Assembly: GCA_046048875.1 (NCBI GenBank)
Contig: JBJOFG010000013.1
Span: forward strand, 62,001 to 126,000
Reading direction: 5' to 3'
DNA: 64,000 bases
From: CAIZGX01 sp046048875
GTDB taxonomy: Bacteria; Bacteroidota; Bacteroidia; Flavobacteriales_D; Sanyastnellaceae
The position numbers were made by a program, and so were the translations under genes. How positions within the stretch are numbered: position 1 is the first letter of the stretch; each line of letters begins with the position of its first letter. The notes under the pieces are model-generated. The model did no database searches and had not been told where the DNA came from. It saw only the letters and a list, made by a program, of their open reading frames with translations. This document shows, piece after piece, positions 15,965-24,780 of the stretch.

Positions 15965-17548
15965 ATGAAATACATACTCTCACTGCTGCTCATTTGCTTT
16001 TTTAATACATTTTATTGTCAAGATGAAACTTACTTAGACAATACATTTGATGCAGATGGCAGTATGCATTTCAATTTCAATAATTCAGACAGGACAAAGT
16101 CAATTGCTATTCAGACGGATGGTAAAATACTCGTTGCAGGATATAGCACTTCACCAACAAACGAAATTTTCTTGTTTCGATTGAATTCCGATGGTTCCAT
16201 TGACTCTTCATTTGGAGACAATGGCCTTTTTATTTATTCCCCAGACACCTTGCTTCAAGCATACTTACCCAAAGTCATTCTTTCTTCGACCAACAAAATC
16301 TTATTTATCATAAGAGCTTTTGAAGGTTCCTCTATTGAAAATGCAGTTGAACACACTTTGGTCTTTTGTATTGAAGTCGATGGCACTCTTGATTATACTT
16401 ACGGCAATAACGGAATTGTGACTATTCTTGAAACTGGTGGATTTCCATCTTGTGCATTTATTAGTCCCAATCAAGAACTCTTTATTGGCGGTGGCAAGTA
16501 TGTTGACTCCTCAATATCTAATGTTATAGTAAAAATAAATCAAGACGGAAGTTTTGTAGAGGAATATGGCTCACCTGCTCATGCCGAAATTGGTCTAAAC
16601 TATGATATGGGGTTTATCTCAGATATGATTGTGCTGAATGATACTGTTCTGTGTATAGGCACGTCAGAAATTTATATGGATAATGATAATCAAAGATTTT
16701 TAACAGCTTGGATGATTGACCCTTCCACTGGAGAATTAGTGAGTGAATTCGGATATAATGGGCTTTTTGAAATGGACATTGAGTATGCTCCAAATTTTAT
16801 ATATTCAGTTTCTGATTTGCAAAAGCTAAGCACTAATGACATTTTAATTCTGTTGACAGCCGACACATCAGCTCTGGTTCGGCTTAAGCCTAACGGTGAG
16901 TTAGACTTGGAATTTGGGGTTGACGGGGTAGAAGAAATTTCGTTTCAACTTCCTTGTAATCGCTTTCATCAAATTCTATCGAACAGTGTTGGGCAATTAT
17001 TTATTCTTGGTTCAAGTGACATATTTTGCTCAGGTCAAGATATTGGCCTTTATCATATTGCACAGTTGTCAACATTTGGCGAACCAATCCTGATGAACAC
17101 CGATGATGGGACTATTGACATAGCACAATTCATTTACGATGGAGGCGTTGCAGGATTTCAGAATGATGGAAGATTGATTGTTGCCGGTTCTTTTCGAAAT
17201 CCTATTCAACTTGATTTATATGTTTCAAGAATAGATTTTCAGAGTGCTATTGGTGTTGTTGAAGTCCAGAGTTCAAGAGAAAAAATGGAGCGCATGTATC
17301 CCAACCCAGCAAACGATGTCGTGAATCTCTCATACACATATCCAGAAAGCTTCGTTCCGAACAATCAGAATGAAATTGTAATCATTGACATGCAAGGAAG
17401 AGAAGTCCTTCGTGAAAATGTTTTTCTCTTTGCGAATTCAAGCAACACCATTGAAATAAATATTTCTTCACTCAGCTCGGGAATGTATACACTGCATTGG
17501 TTAAGCAACAATGCATGGTTAGATAGCTCGAAGATTGTTGTGGAGTAG
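15965..17548 (+). CDS. Secreted beta-propeller (delta-60-like repeats) with T9SS sorting domain
   Basis: A 527-residue protein from the ATG at 15965; a TTG seven codons upstream is less likely. Signal peptide MKYILSLLLICFFNTFYCQ. The body shows delta-60-type repeats of the form LNSDGSIDSSFG-NG, for example near residues 70, 150 (YGNNGIVTI) and 300 (LDLEFGVDGVEEI), suggesting a beta-propeller. The C-terminal sorting domain (YPNPANDVVNLSYTYPESF, then NQNEIVIIDMQGREVLREN) is nearly identical to that of the gene at 23060, whose body is different. T9SS export is inferred from this domain. Confidence 0.87.
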   Translation: MKYILSLLLICFFNTFYCQDETYLDNTFDADGSMHFNFNNSDRTKSIAIQTDGKILVAGYSTSPTNEIFLFRLNSDGSIDSSFGDNGLFIYSPDTLLQAYLPKVILSSTNKILFIIRAFEGSSIENAVEHTLVFCIEVDGTLDYTYGNNGIVTILETGGFPSCAFISPNQELFIGGGKYVDSSISNVIVKINQDGSFVEEYGSPAHAEIGLNYDMGFISDMIVLNDTVLCIGTSEIYMDNDNQRFLTAWMIDPSTGELVSEFGYNGLFEMDIEYAPNFIYSVSDLQKLSTNDILILLTADTSALVRLKPNGELDLEFGVDGVEEISFQLPCNRFHQILSNSVGQLFILGSSDIFCSGQDIGLYHIAQLSTFGEPILMNTDDGTIDIAQFIYDGGVAGFQNDGRLIVAGSFRNPIQLDLYVSRIDFQSAIGVVEVQSSREKMERMYPNPANDVVNLSYTYPESFVPNNQNEIVIIDMQGREVLRENVFLFANSSNTIEINISSLSSGMYTLHWLSNNAWLDSSKIVVE

Positions 17549-17550
17549 GA

Positions 17551-17689
17551 GAGAACTACGTTGTTTGAACTACGTTGTTTGAACTTCGTTGTTCCTCCCG
17601 ATAGCTATCGGGATCGTAATTGGAACTGCGTTGCTCAGAGCTCGCTCTGCGAGCGGCATGGGTAATGCCCCCACTGATAGGTGGGGGGA
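17551..17689. repeat. Mini-hairpin array ending in a triple-hairpin element
   Basis: AAC TAC GTT (twice) and AAC TTC GTT are followed by a strong hairpin CCCGATAGCTATCGGG (17597-17612) and AAC TGC GTT. The triple element follows: GCTCGC TCT GCGAGC, GGCAT GGGTA ATGCC, CCCAC TGATAG GTGGG. Confidence 0.85.
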
Positions 17690-17788
17690 ATGTTAAAATG
17701 TGATGAGATTATTAAAATAAAAGAAGGGGACATCTCGTTAGCAAGGGCCGCTTTTTCTGGCGAATTTAATTTTATGTAAATAAAATGC

Positions 17789-18706
17789 TTGCAGACTTTG
17801 AATAAAATAACACTTCTAACATTCATCTTACTCTCAACTTCCTGCATAAAGGAGGTGGATTATTTGGCCCCACCATTCACCTCGCAACTTGTGCTTTCGT
17901 CAATCATAAATCCAGATGCGCTCATTAAAGCACACGTAGGAAAAACCATTGCCATAACAGATACAAGTTCGGCAATCGTTGAAAATGCGAGTGTATTCCT
18001 TTTCGAAAACGGAGTGCCTATCGATACGTTGGATTATCAATCCGACGGTTGGTATGTGAGCAATGTATATCCGCAAGTGGGCTTCAGTTACAGATTAGAA
18101 ACGTACCATCCTGCGTTTACATCGGTTGGTTCCGAATGCAAAGTGCCGCCTCCGCCACAAATAAATTCGTTTTTATTCACCGTTGGTGAAACGCTAGATC
18201 AGGAAGGGTTACCCATTACTCGTTTTACATTAAGGCTGAATGATCCTGATCCTGACATCAACTACTATGAATTGATACTATACAGCGAAAATCCACTCGA
18301 TCCCATTATTCAACCAACGCAATTGACGCGCATTACGCAATTAGACGATCCTACATTAATAGCAGATGCCAATTGGAACTATGCCCCAAGTACACTCTTC
18401 TTTTCAGATGCGTTATTCAATGGAATGACCGGGGAAGTTTCATTCAATCTTATGTGGGGTGGTTATCCAGCTGCAGGTGATCCTCCTTATTACATTGAGC
18501 TAAGAAACATCAGTTCCAGTTATTACAAATACTTGAAAAGCTGGTCTGTGCATAGGTTCAACCAAAATTCTACACAAAACACGCGCGACCCTCTAACGCT
18601 TTTGTTTCAGGGAGATCCCGTTGAGCTATACTCCAACGTGAATAATGGCTATGGCATATTTGGCGCATATAATCAAACACTCAAGGATGCTACGTACATT
18701 CCTTAA
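17789..18706 (+). CDS. DUF4249 family lipoprotein
   Basis: A 305-residue protein. The frame opens at a TTG codon (17789) giving MQTLNKITLLTFILLSTSC, a lipoprotein signal with the acylated Cys19; no in-frame ATG fits the signal, so a TTG start is likely. The mature part (IKEVDY, then LVLSSIINPD and a carboxypeptidase-regulatory-like fold near 60-110) matches the DUF4249 family. These outer-membrane lipoproteins are encoded beside TonB-dependent receptors in Bacteroidota. The receptor gene follows directly, so the pair probably forms one uptake or surface system of unknown substrate. Confidence 0.82.
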   Translation: MQTLNKITLLTFILLSTSCIKEVDYLAPPFTSQLVLSSIINPDALIKAHVGKTIAITDTSSAIVENASVFLFENGVPIDTLDYQSDGWYVSNVYPQVGFSYRLETYHPAFTSVGSECKVPPPPQINSFLFTVGETLDQEGLPITRFTLRLNDPDPDINYYELILYSENPLDPIIQPTQLTRITQLDDPTLIADANWNYAPSTLFFSDALFNGMTGEVSFNLMWGGYPAAGDPPYYIELRNISSSYYKYLKSWSVHRFNQNSTQNTRDPLTLLFQGDPVELYSNVNNGYGIFGAYNQTLKDATYIP

Positions 18707-18719
18707 ACGAACGCGACGA

Positions 18720-21116
18720 ATGATGGTAACACGTGTCGTTATTTTGTTGACGCTCTTTTTTACGGGCTTTGCTGGCCGTGCTCAACAATGTGTTATTCAC
18801 GGTTATGTCAAAGATGCTACTACCAAAGAATCTATTATTGGGGTATCCATTTCCAATGCTTCGTTTACGCTTGGAACAAGCACGAACAACTTCGGATTCT
18901 TCACCATTACGTTACCTCAATGTGAGAACGATACATTGGTTGCGCGATTTGTAGGTTACCAAGCTCAGCAATTCAAAATTGATACGCTTGCGAAAGGCCC
19001 GATAGAAATATTGCTTTCAGTAGACAACAATATGACAAAGGCTGTTGTGATCACAGACAATAACGACCCCACGCTAACGAATCGAATGAGTCAGCTCACG
19101 GTACCTATTGACCAATTAAAAAAAATGCCTTCTCTTTTCGGCGAGGCCGATGTGATGCGGGTATTCCAGCTAATGGCGGGCGTGCAAGGAGGAAAAGAAG
19201 GGACATCAGGAATCAATGTAAGAGGAGGAAGTCCCGATCAGAATTTGTACTTGCTCGACGATGTCCCGCTTTACAACGTCAATCACATCGGTGGATTTCT
19301 CTCGACGTTTGATGCGAGTGCCATTAAAAATGTAGAACTCTACAAAGGTGCTTTCCCCGCGAGATACGGTGGTCGTCTGTCTTCCGTTTTGGATATACGA
19401 ATGAAGGATGGAAACATGAAAAAGCGACAAGGCGAATATGCAGTGGGTACCTTGGCCATGAAACTAAATCTTCAAGGACCGATTAAGCAGGATACTTCTT
19501 CTTATTTTTTCTCGCTGCGTCGATGTAACTTCGATTTACTCACGCGCGTGGCAGCGCTAATGGGTAGTCAAGGTGAAGTGCAAACTGGTTATACCTTTTT
19601 TGATTTATATGGAAAAGTAAATACGCTTTTGAATGCCAAGCAACGCCTTTACGTAACTGTCTATGCGGGCAGGGATCGCATATTTATCAATAGCAATAAC
19701 AAGGCAGTGAATCCGAGTGAATACTCTTCGAAGTTCTTAAGCAATATTGCTTGGGGTAACCAAATGGCATCCATTCGACTCAATCACGTTTTTTCTTCAA
19801 AAATGTTTGGCAACACCACACTTGCATTTACACGCTATGCCTACAACAACAATGTGAGCGGACAGCAAGCACCATATGGAAGCAATGACTACGGTGAGAA
19901 AACGCGAATAGAGTTTACTTCTGGAGTAACTGATTTGTTGGTGAAACAAGATTTTTTTCTTCAAGTAAATGAAAGACATTCACTTCAATTCGGTGTAAAC
20001 GCTATTCTTCATCAATTCAACCAAGGAAAAATTAAGTACACCGGTCCAAATGCGGGGACAAGTATCGAAGGTAGTCAGCGAGAAAATAACTTACTTGGGT
20101 TTGAGAATGTGGCGTATGTAGAAGACAACATTAAGTCGGGCGATAAAGCAGGATTTTCTGTTGGAGTTCATCTTTCGAATTATAACATTCAACGGAAGTC
20201 GTTCTATTCTGTTCAGCCACGTTTATTAGCGCGAAGAAAACTGGGCAGACGAAGTGTGGTGAAAGGCTCATTCGTGACCATGAAACAATACACGCATTTG
20301 CTCAGCAGCAATGGTGCGGGACTACCTTCTGATTTGTGGATTCCTGCTACGAGCGCGTTGCCTCCAAGCAATTGTATGCAAGTAGCCGTGGGATTGGGCG
20401 GTACGCTTTCAGAGGGTAAGAAATGGGATTGGTCGGCAGAGTTCTATTTGAAGAAGTACACAAACCTTGTCGAGTATCAGGAAGGAGTTAGTTTTTTTTC
20501 CAATGATGAAAGTATCACAGATAAAGTAACAAACGGAGGCATTGGTCGGGTGGCAGGAATAGATCTTCAACTTCAAAAATTGCATGGACGCACAACAGGC
20601 TGGTGTTCCTATACACTCTCTAGAAACGATCGGAGATTTAATAGTCTCAGCAATGGGAATTGGTTTCCTTTTCGATATGACCGAACACATGTGGCTACCG
20701 CGGTAATCAACCATGAAATCAATGAGAATATCTCTATTTCCGCAACTTGGATGTACAGCACCGGTAGTCCGGTTACTTTGGCGCAGCAGCAGTATGGGGC
20801 ATTCAATTATTTCAACTATCAAAATAACCCCCAGGCTGACGAGCCGATGTATTCATCTTTCCCCACTGCACAGATTTACAACGGTAGAAATAGCTCGCGC
20901 ATGCCCGCTTATCACAAATTGGATTTAGCCATTAATTTCACAAGGCAAAAAGAGAACGGAAGCAGAACTTGGAATATCAGTATTTTCAATGCCTACAACA
21001 TGCAGAATCCATTCTATTTGTTTTACCGAGTAGACAGAGCCGACCACCGCATTAAGCTTTATCAGCTGAGTATTTTTCCGATTATACCGTCGGTGTCTTA
21101 TACAAGAACGTTTTAA
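18720..21116 (+). CDS. TonB-dependent receptor with carboxypeptidase-regulatory-like N-domain
   Basis: From the ATG at 18720 the protein has 798 residues; upstream ATGs at 18645 and 18687 overlap the DUF4249 gene and give a poorer signal peptide. After the signal (VVILLTLFFTGFAGRAQQ) comes a CarbopepD_reg-like domain (IHGYVKDATTKESIIGVSIS). The plug domain follows, with INVRGGSPDQNLYLLDDVPL and YKGAFPARYGGRLSSVLDI, then a long outer-membrane barrel ending in aromatic F. It should import or bind a substrate together with the DUF4249 lipoprotein and TonB. The 2.4-kb length is normal. Confidence 0.9.
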   Translation: MMVTRVVILLTLFFTGFAGRAQQCVIHGYVKDATTKESIIGVSISNASFTLGTSTNNFGFFTITLPQCENDTLVARFVGYQAQQFKIDTLAKGPIEILLSVDNNMTKAVVITDNNDPTLTNRMSQLTVPIDQLKKMPSLFGEADVMRVFQLMAGVQGGKEGTSGINVRGGSPDQNLYLLDDVPLYNVNHIGGFLSTFDASAIKNVELYKGAFPARYGGRLSSVLDIRMKDGNMKKRQGEYAVGTLAMKLNLQGPIKQDTSSYFFSLRRCNFDLLTRVAALMGSQGEVQTGYTFFDLYGKVNTLLNAKQRLYVTVYAGRDRIFINSNNKAVNPSEYSSKFLSNIAWGNQMASIRLNHVFSSKMFGNTTLAFTRYAYNNNVSGQQAPYGSNDYGEKTRIEFTSGVTDLLVKQDFFLQVNERHSLQFGVNAILHQFNQGKIKYTGPNAGTSIEGSQRENNLLGFENVAYVEDNIKSGDKAGFSVGVHLSNYNIQRKSFYSVQPRLLARRKLGRRSVVKGSFVTMKQYTHLLSSNGAGLPSDLWIPATSALPPSNCMQVAVGLGGTLSEGKKWDWSAEFYLKKYTNLVEYQEGVSFFSNDESITDKVTNGGIGRVAGIDLQLQKLHGRTTGWCSYTLSRNDRRFNSLSNGNWFPFRYDRTHVATAVINHEINENISISATWMYSTGSPVTLAQQQYGAFNYFNYQNNPQADEPMYSSFPTAQIYNGRNSSRMPAYHKLDLAINFTRQKENGSRTWNISIFNAYNMQNPFYLFYRVDRADHRIKLYQLSIFPIIPSVSYTRTF

Positions 21117-21123
21117 GAGGAGC

Positions 21124-21360
21124 TTTGAACTACGCTGTTAGAACTTCGTTATTGGAAAATCGAAGATTTTATTCCTACTGCGTAATTCCTACTTCGTAAT
21201 TTCTCCCGATAGCTATCGGGATCGTAATTGGAATTGCATTGTTATTCTTCCCTTTTCTTCCCCTCTCTTAATTTCTCTTACCTTTTATAGAGACATTCGC
21301 GAAGCATTCGTCCGCAGGACATTCGTGCTTGCACATTCGCCCTTCGGGCATTCGCTCTGC
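21124..21360. repeat. Mini-hairpin array, several classes, in a 360-bp gap
   Basis: Two blocks. 21124-21240 has AAC TTC GTT, AAAATC GAA GATTTT, TAC TGC GTA, TAC TTC GTA and CCCGATAGCTATCGGG. After a pyrimidine-rich stretch, 21290-21360 has ATTC-linked GC GAA GC, GTCC GCA GGAC, GTGC TT GCAC and GCCC TTC GGGC. 21361-21479 shows no hairpins; it is AT-rich and presumably holds the higB promoter. Confidence 0.83.
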
Positions 21361-21469
21361 TGTTATGCGCATAACCATTTGCTCAGTGATTCTCTGAACA
21401 CAAGTAAGTTTGATTCAATGTAAGCGATAATTTATTTAGGCTTACAGATTGTGTTAATCAAAAAATAAT

Positions 21470-21477
21470 TATATTTG
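21470..21477 (+). promoter_or_regulatory. Candidate -7 box at the higB start
   Basis: TATATTTG matches TAnnTTTG and lies only 2 nt before the GTG start of higB. If it is used, the transcript would start at or inside the start codon. Confidence 0.35.
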
Positions 21478-21479
21478 TT

Positions 21480-21812
21480 GTGAATATTACATTTAGAGAT
21501 AAAAGGCTTAAAGGTTTATTTGAAAACAATCGGAAGTTGCTTAAGGAGTTTGGGGCGATTCGAAGCAAAAAACTCCTCTTAAGACTTACGCAATTGGAAG
21601 ATGCTATGAACCTTGAAGAGGTGAGATATCTTCCTGGAAATTACCATGAGCTGAAACATGATCTAAAAGGACAATGGGCTTGTGATTTAGACCATCCGTA
21701 TCGTCTCATTTTTAAGCCGATGGAAGATCCAATTCCGACCAATGAAAATGGTCAATTTATTTGGATTGAAATTACAGGAATAGAGATTTTAGAAATAAAG
21801 GATTACCATTAA
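21480..21812 (+). CDS. higB: HigB-like toxin, RelE/ParE superfamily
   Basis: A 110-residue protein with a GTG start. MNITFRDKRLKGLFE is the usual HigB N-terminus, and RYLPGNYHELKHDLKGQWACDLDHPYRLIF is represented here by the motif pieces LPGNYHELK, GQWACDL and PYRLIF, typical of the plasmid maintenance killer family. Such toxins are ribosome-dependent mRNA interferases. The antitoxin gene follows after 11 bp, giving the toxin-first order usual for higBA. The two are probably co-transcribed and repressed by the antitoxin complex. Confidence 0.9.
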   Translation: MNITFRDKRLKGLFENNRKLLKEFGAIRSKKLLLRLTQLEDAMNLEEVRYLPGNYHELKHDLKGQWACDLDHPYRLIFKPMEDPIPTNENGQFIWIEITGIEILEIKDYH

Positions 21813-21823
21813 TCACTAATAAA

Positions 21824-22738
21824 ATGGAAACAAAACATGAATTCTTCCCGCAGACAAGACCTCATCCCGGTGAGACATTGGCTGAAAAGCTCGAAGAGAT
21901 GAATATGGGGCCGAAAGAGTTTGCCCTTCGTACCGGAAAACCAGAGAAAACCATCATCGCAGTATTAAATGGCAAGAGTGCAATAACGCCAGATATGGCT
22001 GTGCAGTTTGAACAAGTGACGATGATTCCAGCTAATTTCTGGATGAACCATCAACGCAATTACGATGAATTCGTAGCGCGAATGAAACGTAAAAAAGATA
22101 TTGCTGCTGCAATCCCTTGGGCAAAGAAATTTCCAATCGCTGAAATGATTCGCAAAGGTTGGCTTCCTCCTGCGAAATCGATGGAAGAGAAAACCATTGA
22201 GCTGTTAAACTTTTTTAGTTTCTCGAATCATTCCGCGTGGGAGGAATATTATTTTAAACAACAACTTAAAGTTGCTTTCCGCATTTCACTCAAGAAAACC
22301 GTTGACCCATACACCATCTCGGCCTGGCTGCGCAAAGGAGAATTTCAAGCAGCTGAACTTCAATCCGAAAAATACAATGCGAAAGCATTCAAAGAGTCTC
22401 TGCCGGAATTGCAGCAAGTCATGTTCAATCAGCGAAAAGATTATTTCAACAGCTTACAGAAAATTTGTTTACGAGTTGGAGTAAAGTTGGTCATTACTCC
22501 AGGAATAAATAAGGTTCCCATCAGCGGATCAACCCGCTGGATAAAAGACACCCCACTTATTCAGTTAAGCGATAAATATAAAAATACAGAAGCATTTTGG
22601 TTCACCTTTTTTCATGAAGTTGGACATATTCTACTTCACGGTAAAAAAGATATTTTCCTAGAGAAAGTGGAATACTCAGATAAACAACAAAACCAAGAGG
22701 AAGAGGCGGATGCTTTTGCTTTGAACTACTTAATTTGA
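21824..22738 (+). CDS. higA: HigA-type antitoxin fused to an ImmA/IrrE metallopeptidase domain, C-terminus shortened
   Basis: A 304-residue protein. Residues 8-80 form a HigA XRE-type helix-turn-helix (HPGETLAEKLEEMN, FALRTGKPEKTIIAVLNGK, MAVQFEQV). A linker region leads to a C-terminal ImmA/IrrE peptidase domain with the zinc motif HEVGH in FTFFHEVGHILLHG and the third ligand region EEEADAFAL. The protein stops at NYLI, right after this region, while fusion antitoxins of this family usually continue for tens of residues. The stop codon is followed immediately by a hairpin array, so the end may have been replaced. It neutralises HigB and autoregulates in known systems. Confidence 0.88.
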   Translation: METKHEFFPQTRPHPGETLAEKLEEMNMGPKEFALRTGKPEKTIIAVLNGKSAITPDMAVQFEQVTMIPANFWMNHQRNYDEFVARMKRKKDIAAAIPWAKKFPIAEMIRKGWLPPAKSMEEKTIELLNFFSFSNHSAWEEYYFKQQLKVAFRISLKKTVDPYTISAWLRKGEFQAAELQSEKYNAKAFKESLPELQQVMFNQRKDYFNSLQKICLRVGVKLVITPGINKVPISGSTRWIKDTPLIQLSDKYKNTEAFWFTFFHEVGHILLHGKKDIFLEKVEYSDKQQNQEEEADAFALNYLI

Positions 22739-22739
22739 A

Positions 22740-22870
22740 ATCCTTCGGATCAATCACTGCGCAATCAATCCTTCGGATAAATCGTAACGATTAATCGCAA
22801 CGCGATTGATTCGAAGAATTGATCTGAAAGATTGATCACCGAAGGTGATTGTTGGAACGAAGTTCCTAGG
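22740..22870. repeat. Mini-hairpin array, GAA-loop units with TG linker
   Basis: Units ATCC TTC GGAT (twice), AATCG TAA CGATT, AATCGC AAC GCGATT, ATTC GAA GAAT, ATCT GAA AGAT, ATCACC GAA GGTGAT and GGAAC GAA GTTCC. Where it is regular, the linker is TG. The array begins within 2 bp of the higA stop. Confidence 0.85.
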
Positions 22871-22975
22871 TATTTGTGCGGATTTTTATTTACTCCAAAT
22901 CTTCTGTATCTCTCGTTAAATCTGAAAATCTTCAAAATTGAAGCTCGAAAAAACTGCGCAGTTTTTTAGAACGGT
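22835..22975 (+). promoter_or_regulatory. Conserved leader upstream of a T9SS cargo gene (copy 2)
   Basis: Second copy of the 140-bp block at 7915-8056, including the palindrome AAAAAACTGCGCAGTTTTTT at 22948-22967. It lies 85 bp before the downstream cargo gene, about as in the first copy. 22976-23059 is AT-rich with no other feature recognised. Confidence 0.65.
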
Positions 22976-23059
22976 AAGAATTGACAAGGATTGGGGTAAT
23001 TCCGATTGGTGTGACAATTAGATTTACAATGAATTAATTTATTCATTCAAATTGAATCA

Positions 23060-24751
23060 ATGAGGAAACTATTATTCACGCTTGTCATTTTATTTAACGC
23101 AATTCTGGCTCATGCCCAGCCAACTTTCAATCAAGCGCACCCTGTGAGTTGTCAATGGCCGCCTTATGGTTATGGTGCTCATGGTTATCTAGAAAACATA
23201 TTTGTAGTGGATACTACACCTGATTTTTTCGATGGATATCAAATATTTGGGGTGGGAACTCTATGCAATCCATGGGTAGTCGATAATTACAGAAGAGCTT
23301 TCAGTTGTAAGTGGAACAATTCAGGAGAAATAATGTTTTGGCATCGATATGATAATGATACTATTGATTTAGATGAGACTTGGTTTAATTATTATTCGCC
23401 AACTCATGGAGGAATGTGCGTAAATCACATGAATGAAATAGTTAGTGTATTCACAACAAGCGTCGACTTTGGAGTAATTGCCGAAGAGATAAATTATCTG
23501 GTGGGTATAGATAAATTCGGTTATTTGCTCTGGAAATATATTTTAGACCAAAGCTCTGATAGATTTGGATTTTTTCAAGTAATTGAAAATATTGAGGATA
23601 CAACTTACATGTCAGTTGGTTGGTTTCAAGATTCTGTTGCTGTTGCAACAAATCAACAGGCCAATGGTTCATTAATGAAGATTGATCAGTTAGGTAATAT
23701 GCTTTGGCACAAAGAATATAATGATGTGCAGAGTATTTCAAAAATTACTAAGTCTAGTGATAATGGCTATTGGATGACTGGTTTTACTCCAAATTTGGGT
23801 GATTGTGGTGATGGATGGTTCGTAGATTATGATTTTGTAGTCTTGAAAGTTGATAGTAATGGTAATGAGGAGGGAAGGTTAGTTTTTGGGGGGCAATGCG
23901 GAAGAGAATCTGGACAAGTATTCGAAATGTCAAATGGACAAATTTTATTGTTAGGAAGATTAACGTTTGAAGAATATACTAATAATCAGCCTTTTTTGGG
24001 ATACATGTTTACCACAATTATTCAGCAAGCGCAAAATGGGAATTTGCTAGAAGTCGGACCCCAGAAGCATTATTTGCAAACCCGTGGTGGAGTTTTTACT
24101 TTGGCGTTAAACACAAGCGATGGCGGTTATTTAATGGTTTCAGACAATGATATAATTATTTATCCAGATCAATTGCCATATTTTAAGCAACGAGTTGGTA
24201 CAATTTTAAAAATTAATTCGGAAAGAGATAGCGTTTGGTCACATTACTACACGTATTATAATTCTCCACCACCCAATCAAAGTTATACAGCCGCAGAACA
24301 TTTCATAACAGATGCCAAAGTTACCACAGACGGGGGTGTTGTCTGTTGCGGCTATATAAACCAAGGAGTCAATGATCCTGATCCAGCATTAGCTACTCCT
24401 TGGGTATTCAAAGTAGATTCCATGGGGTGCCTAGAACCGGGATGTCAATATGTGAACGTTGAGGAAATTGTGGTTGGTTTAGAAAACACAATAACTGTTT
24501 TTCCGAATCCAGCCCATGATCAGGTAAAACTCAATTTCACCTTTCCTGACAACTACGTCCCGAACAATCAGAATGAAATAGTAATCATAGACATGCAAGG
24601 AAGAGAAGTACTTCGTGAGAATATTTTTCTCTTTGCGAATTCCAGCAACACCATTGAAATAAATGTTTCTTCGCTCAGCTCTGGAATGTACACACTTCAT
24701 TGGTTAGGCAACAATGCTTGGTTAGATAGTTCGAAGGTTTTGGTTGAGTAG
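23060..24751 (+). CDS. Secreted protein with repeat body and T9SS sorting domain
   Basis: A 563-residue protein with signal peptide MRKLLFTLVILFNAILAHAQ. The body has repeated blade-like segments of the form KIDQLGNMLWHKEYND (near 210), LKVDSNGNEEGRLVFGG (near 262) and ILKINSERDSVWSHYY (near 390), suggesting a beta-propeller. The sorting domain (FPNPAHDQVKLNFTF, then NQNEIVIIDMQGREVLREN) is nearly identical to that of the gene at 15965. The two bodies differ, so the sorting domain has moved or been homogenised as a cassette. Confidence 0.87.
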   Translation: MRKLLFTLVILFNAILAHAQPTFNQAHPVSCQWPPYGYGAHGYLENIFVVDTTPDFFDGYQIFGVGTLCNPWVVDNYRRAFSCKWNNSGEIMFWHRYDNDTIDLDETWFNYYSPTHGGMCVNHMNEIVSVFTTSVDFGVIAEEINYLVGIDKFGYLLWKYILDQSSDRFGFFQVIENIEDTTYMSVGWFQDSVAVATNQQANGSLMKIDQLGNMLWHKEYNDVQSISKITKSSDNGYWMTGFTPNLGDCGDGWFVDYDFVVLKVDSNGNEEGRLVFGGQCGRESGQVFEMSNGQILLLGRLTFEEYTNNQPFLGYMFTTIIQQAQNGNLLEVGPQKHYLQTRGGVFTLALNTSDGGYLMVSDNDIIIYPDQLPYFKQRVGTILKINSERDSVWSHYYTYYNSPPPNQSYTAAEHFITDAKVTTDGGVVCCGYINQGVNDPDPALATPWVFKVDSMGCLEPGCQYVNVEEIVVGLENTITVFPNPAHDQVKLNFTFPDNYVPNNQNEIVIIDMQGREVLRENIFLFANSSNTIEINVSSLSSGMYTLHWLGNNAWLDSSKVLVE

Positions 24752-24780
24752 AGAATGATTTTTTAAACGAATAAAAAACG

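Noticed and set aside
21241..21289. Regulatory element in the pyrimidine-rich stretch
   Set aside because: Low-complexity TTCCC/TCTTA sequence, similar to 38318-38350 and 63020-63058, without defined structure.
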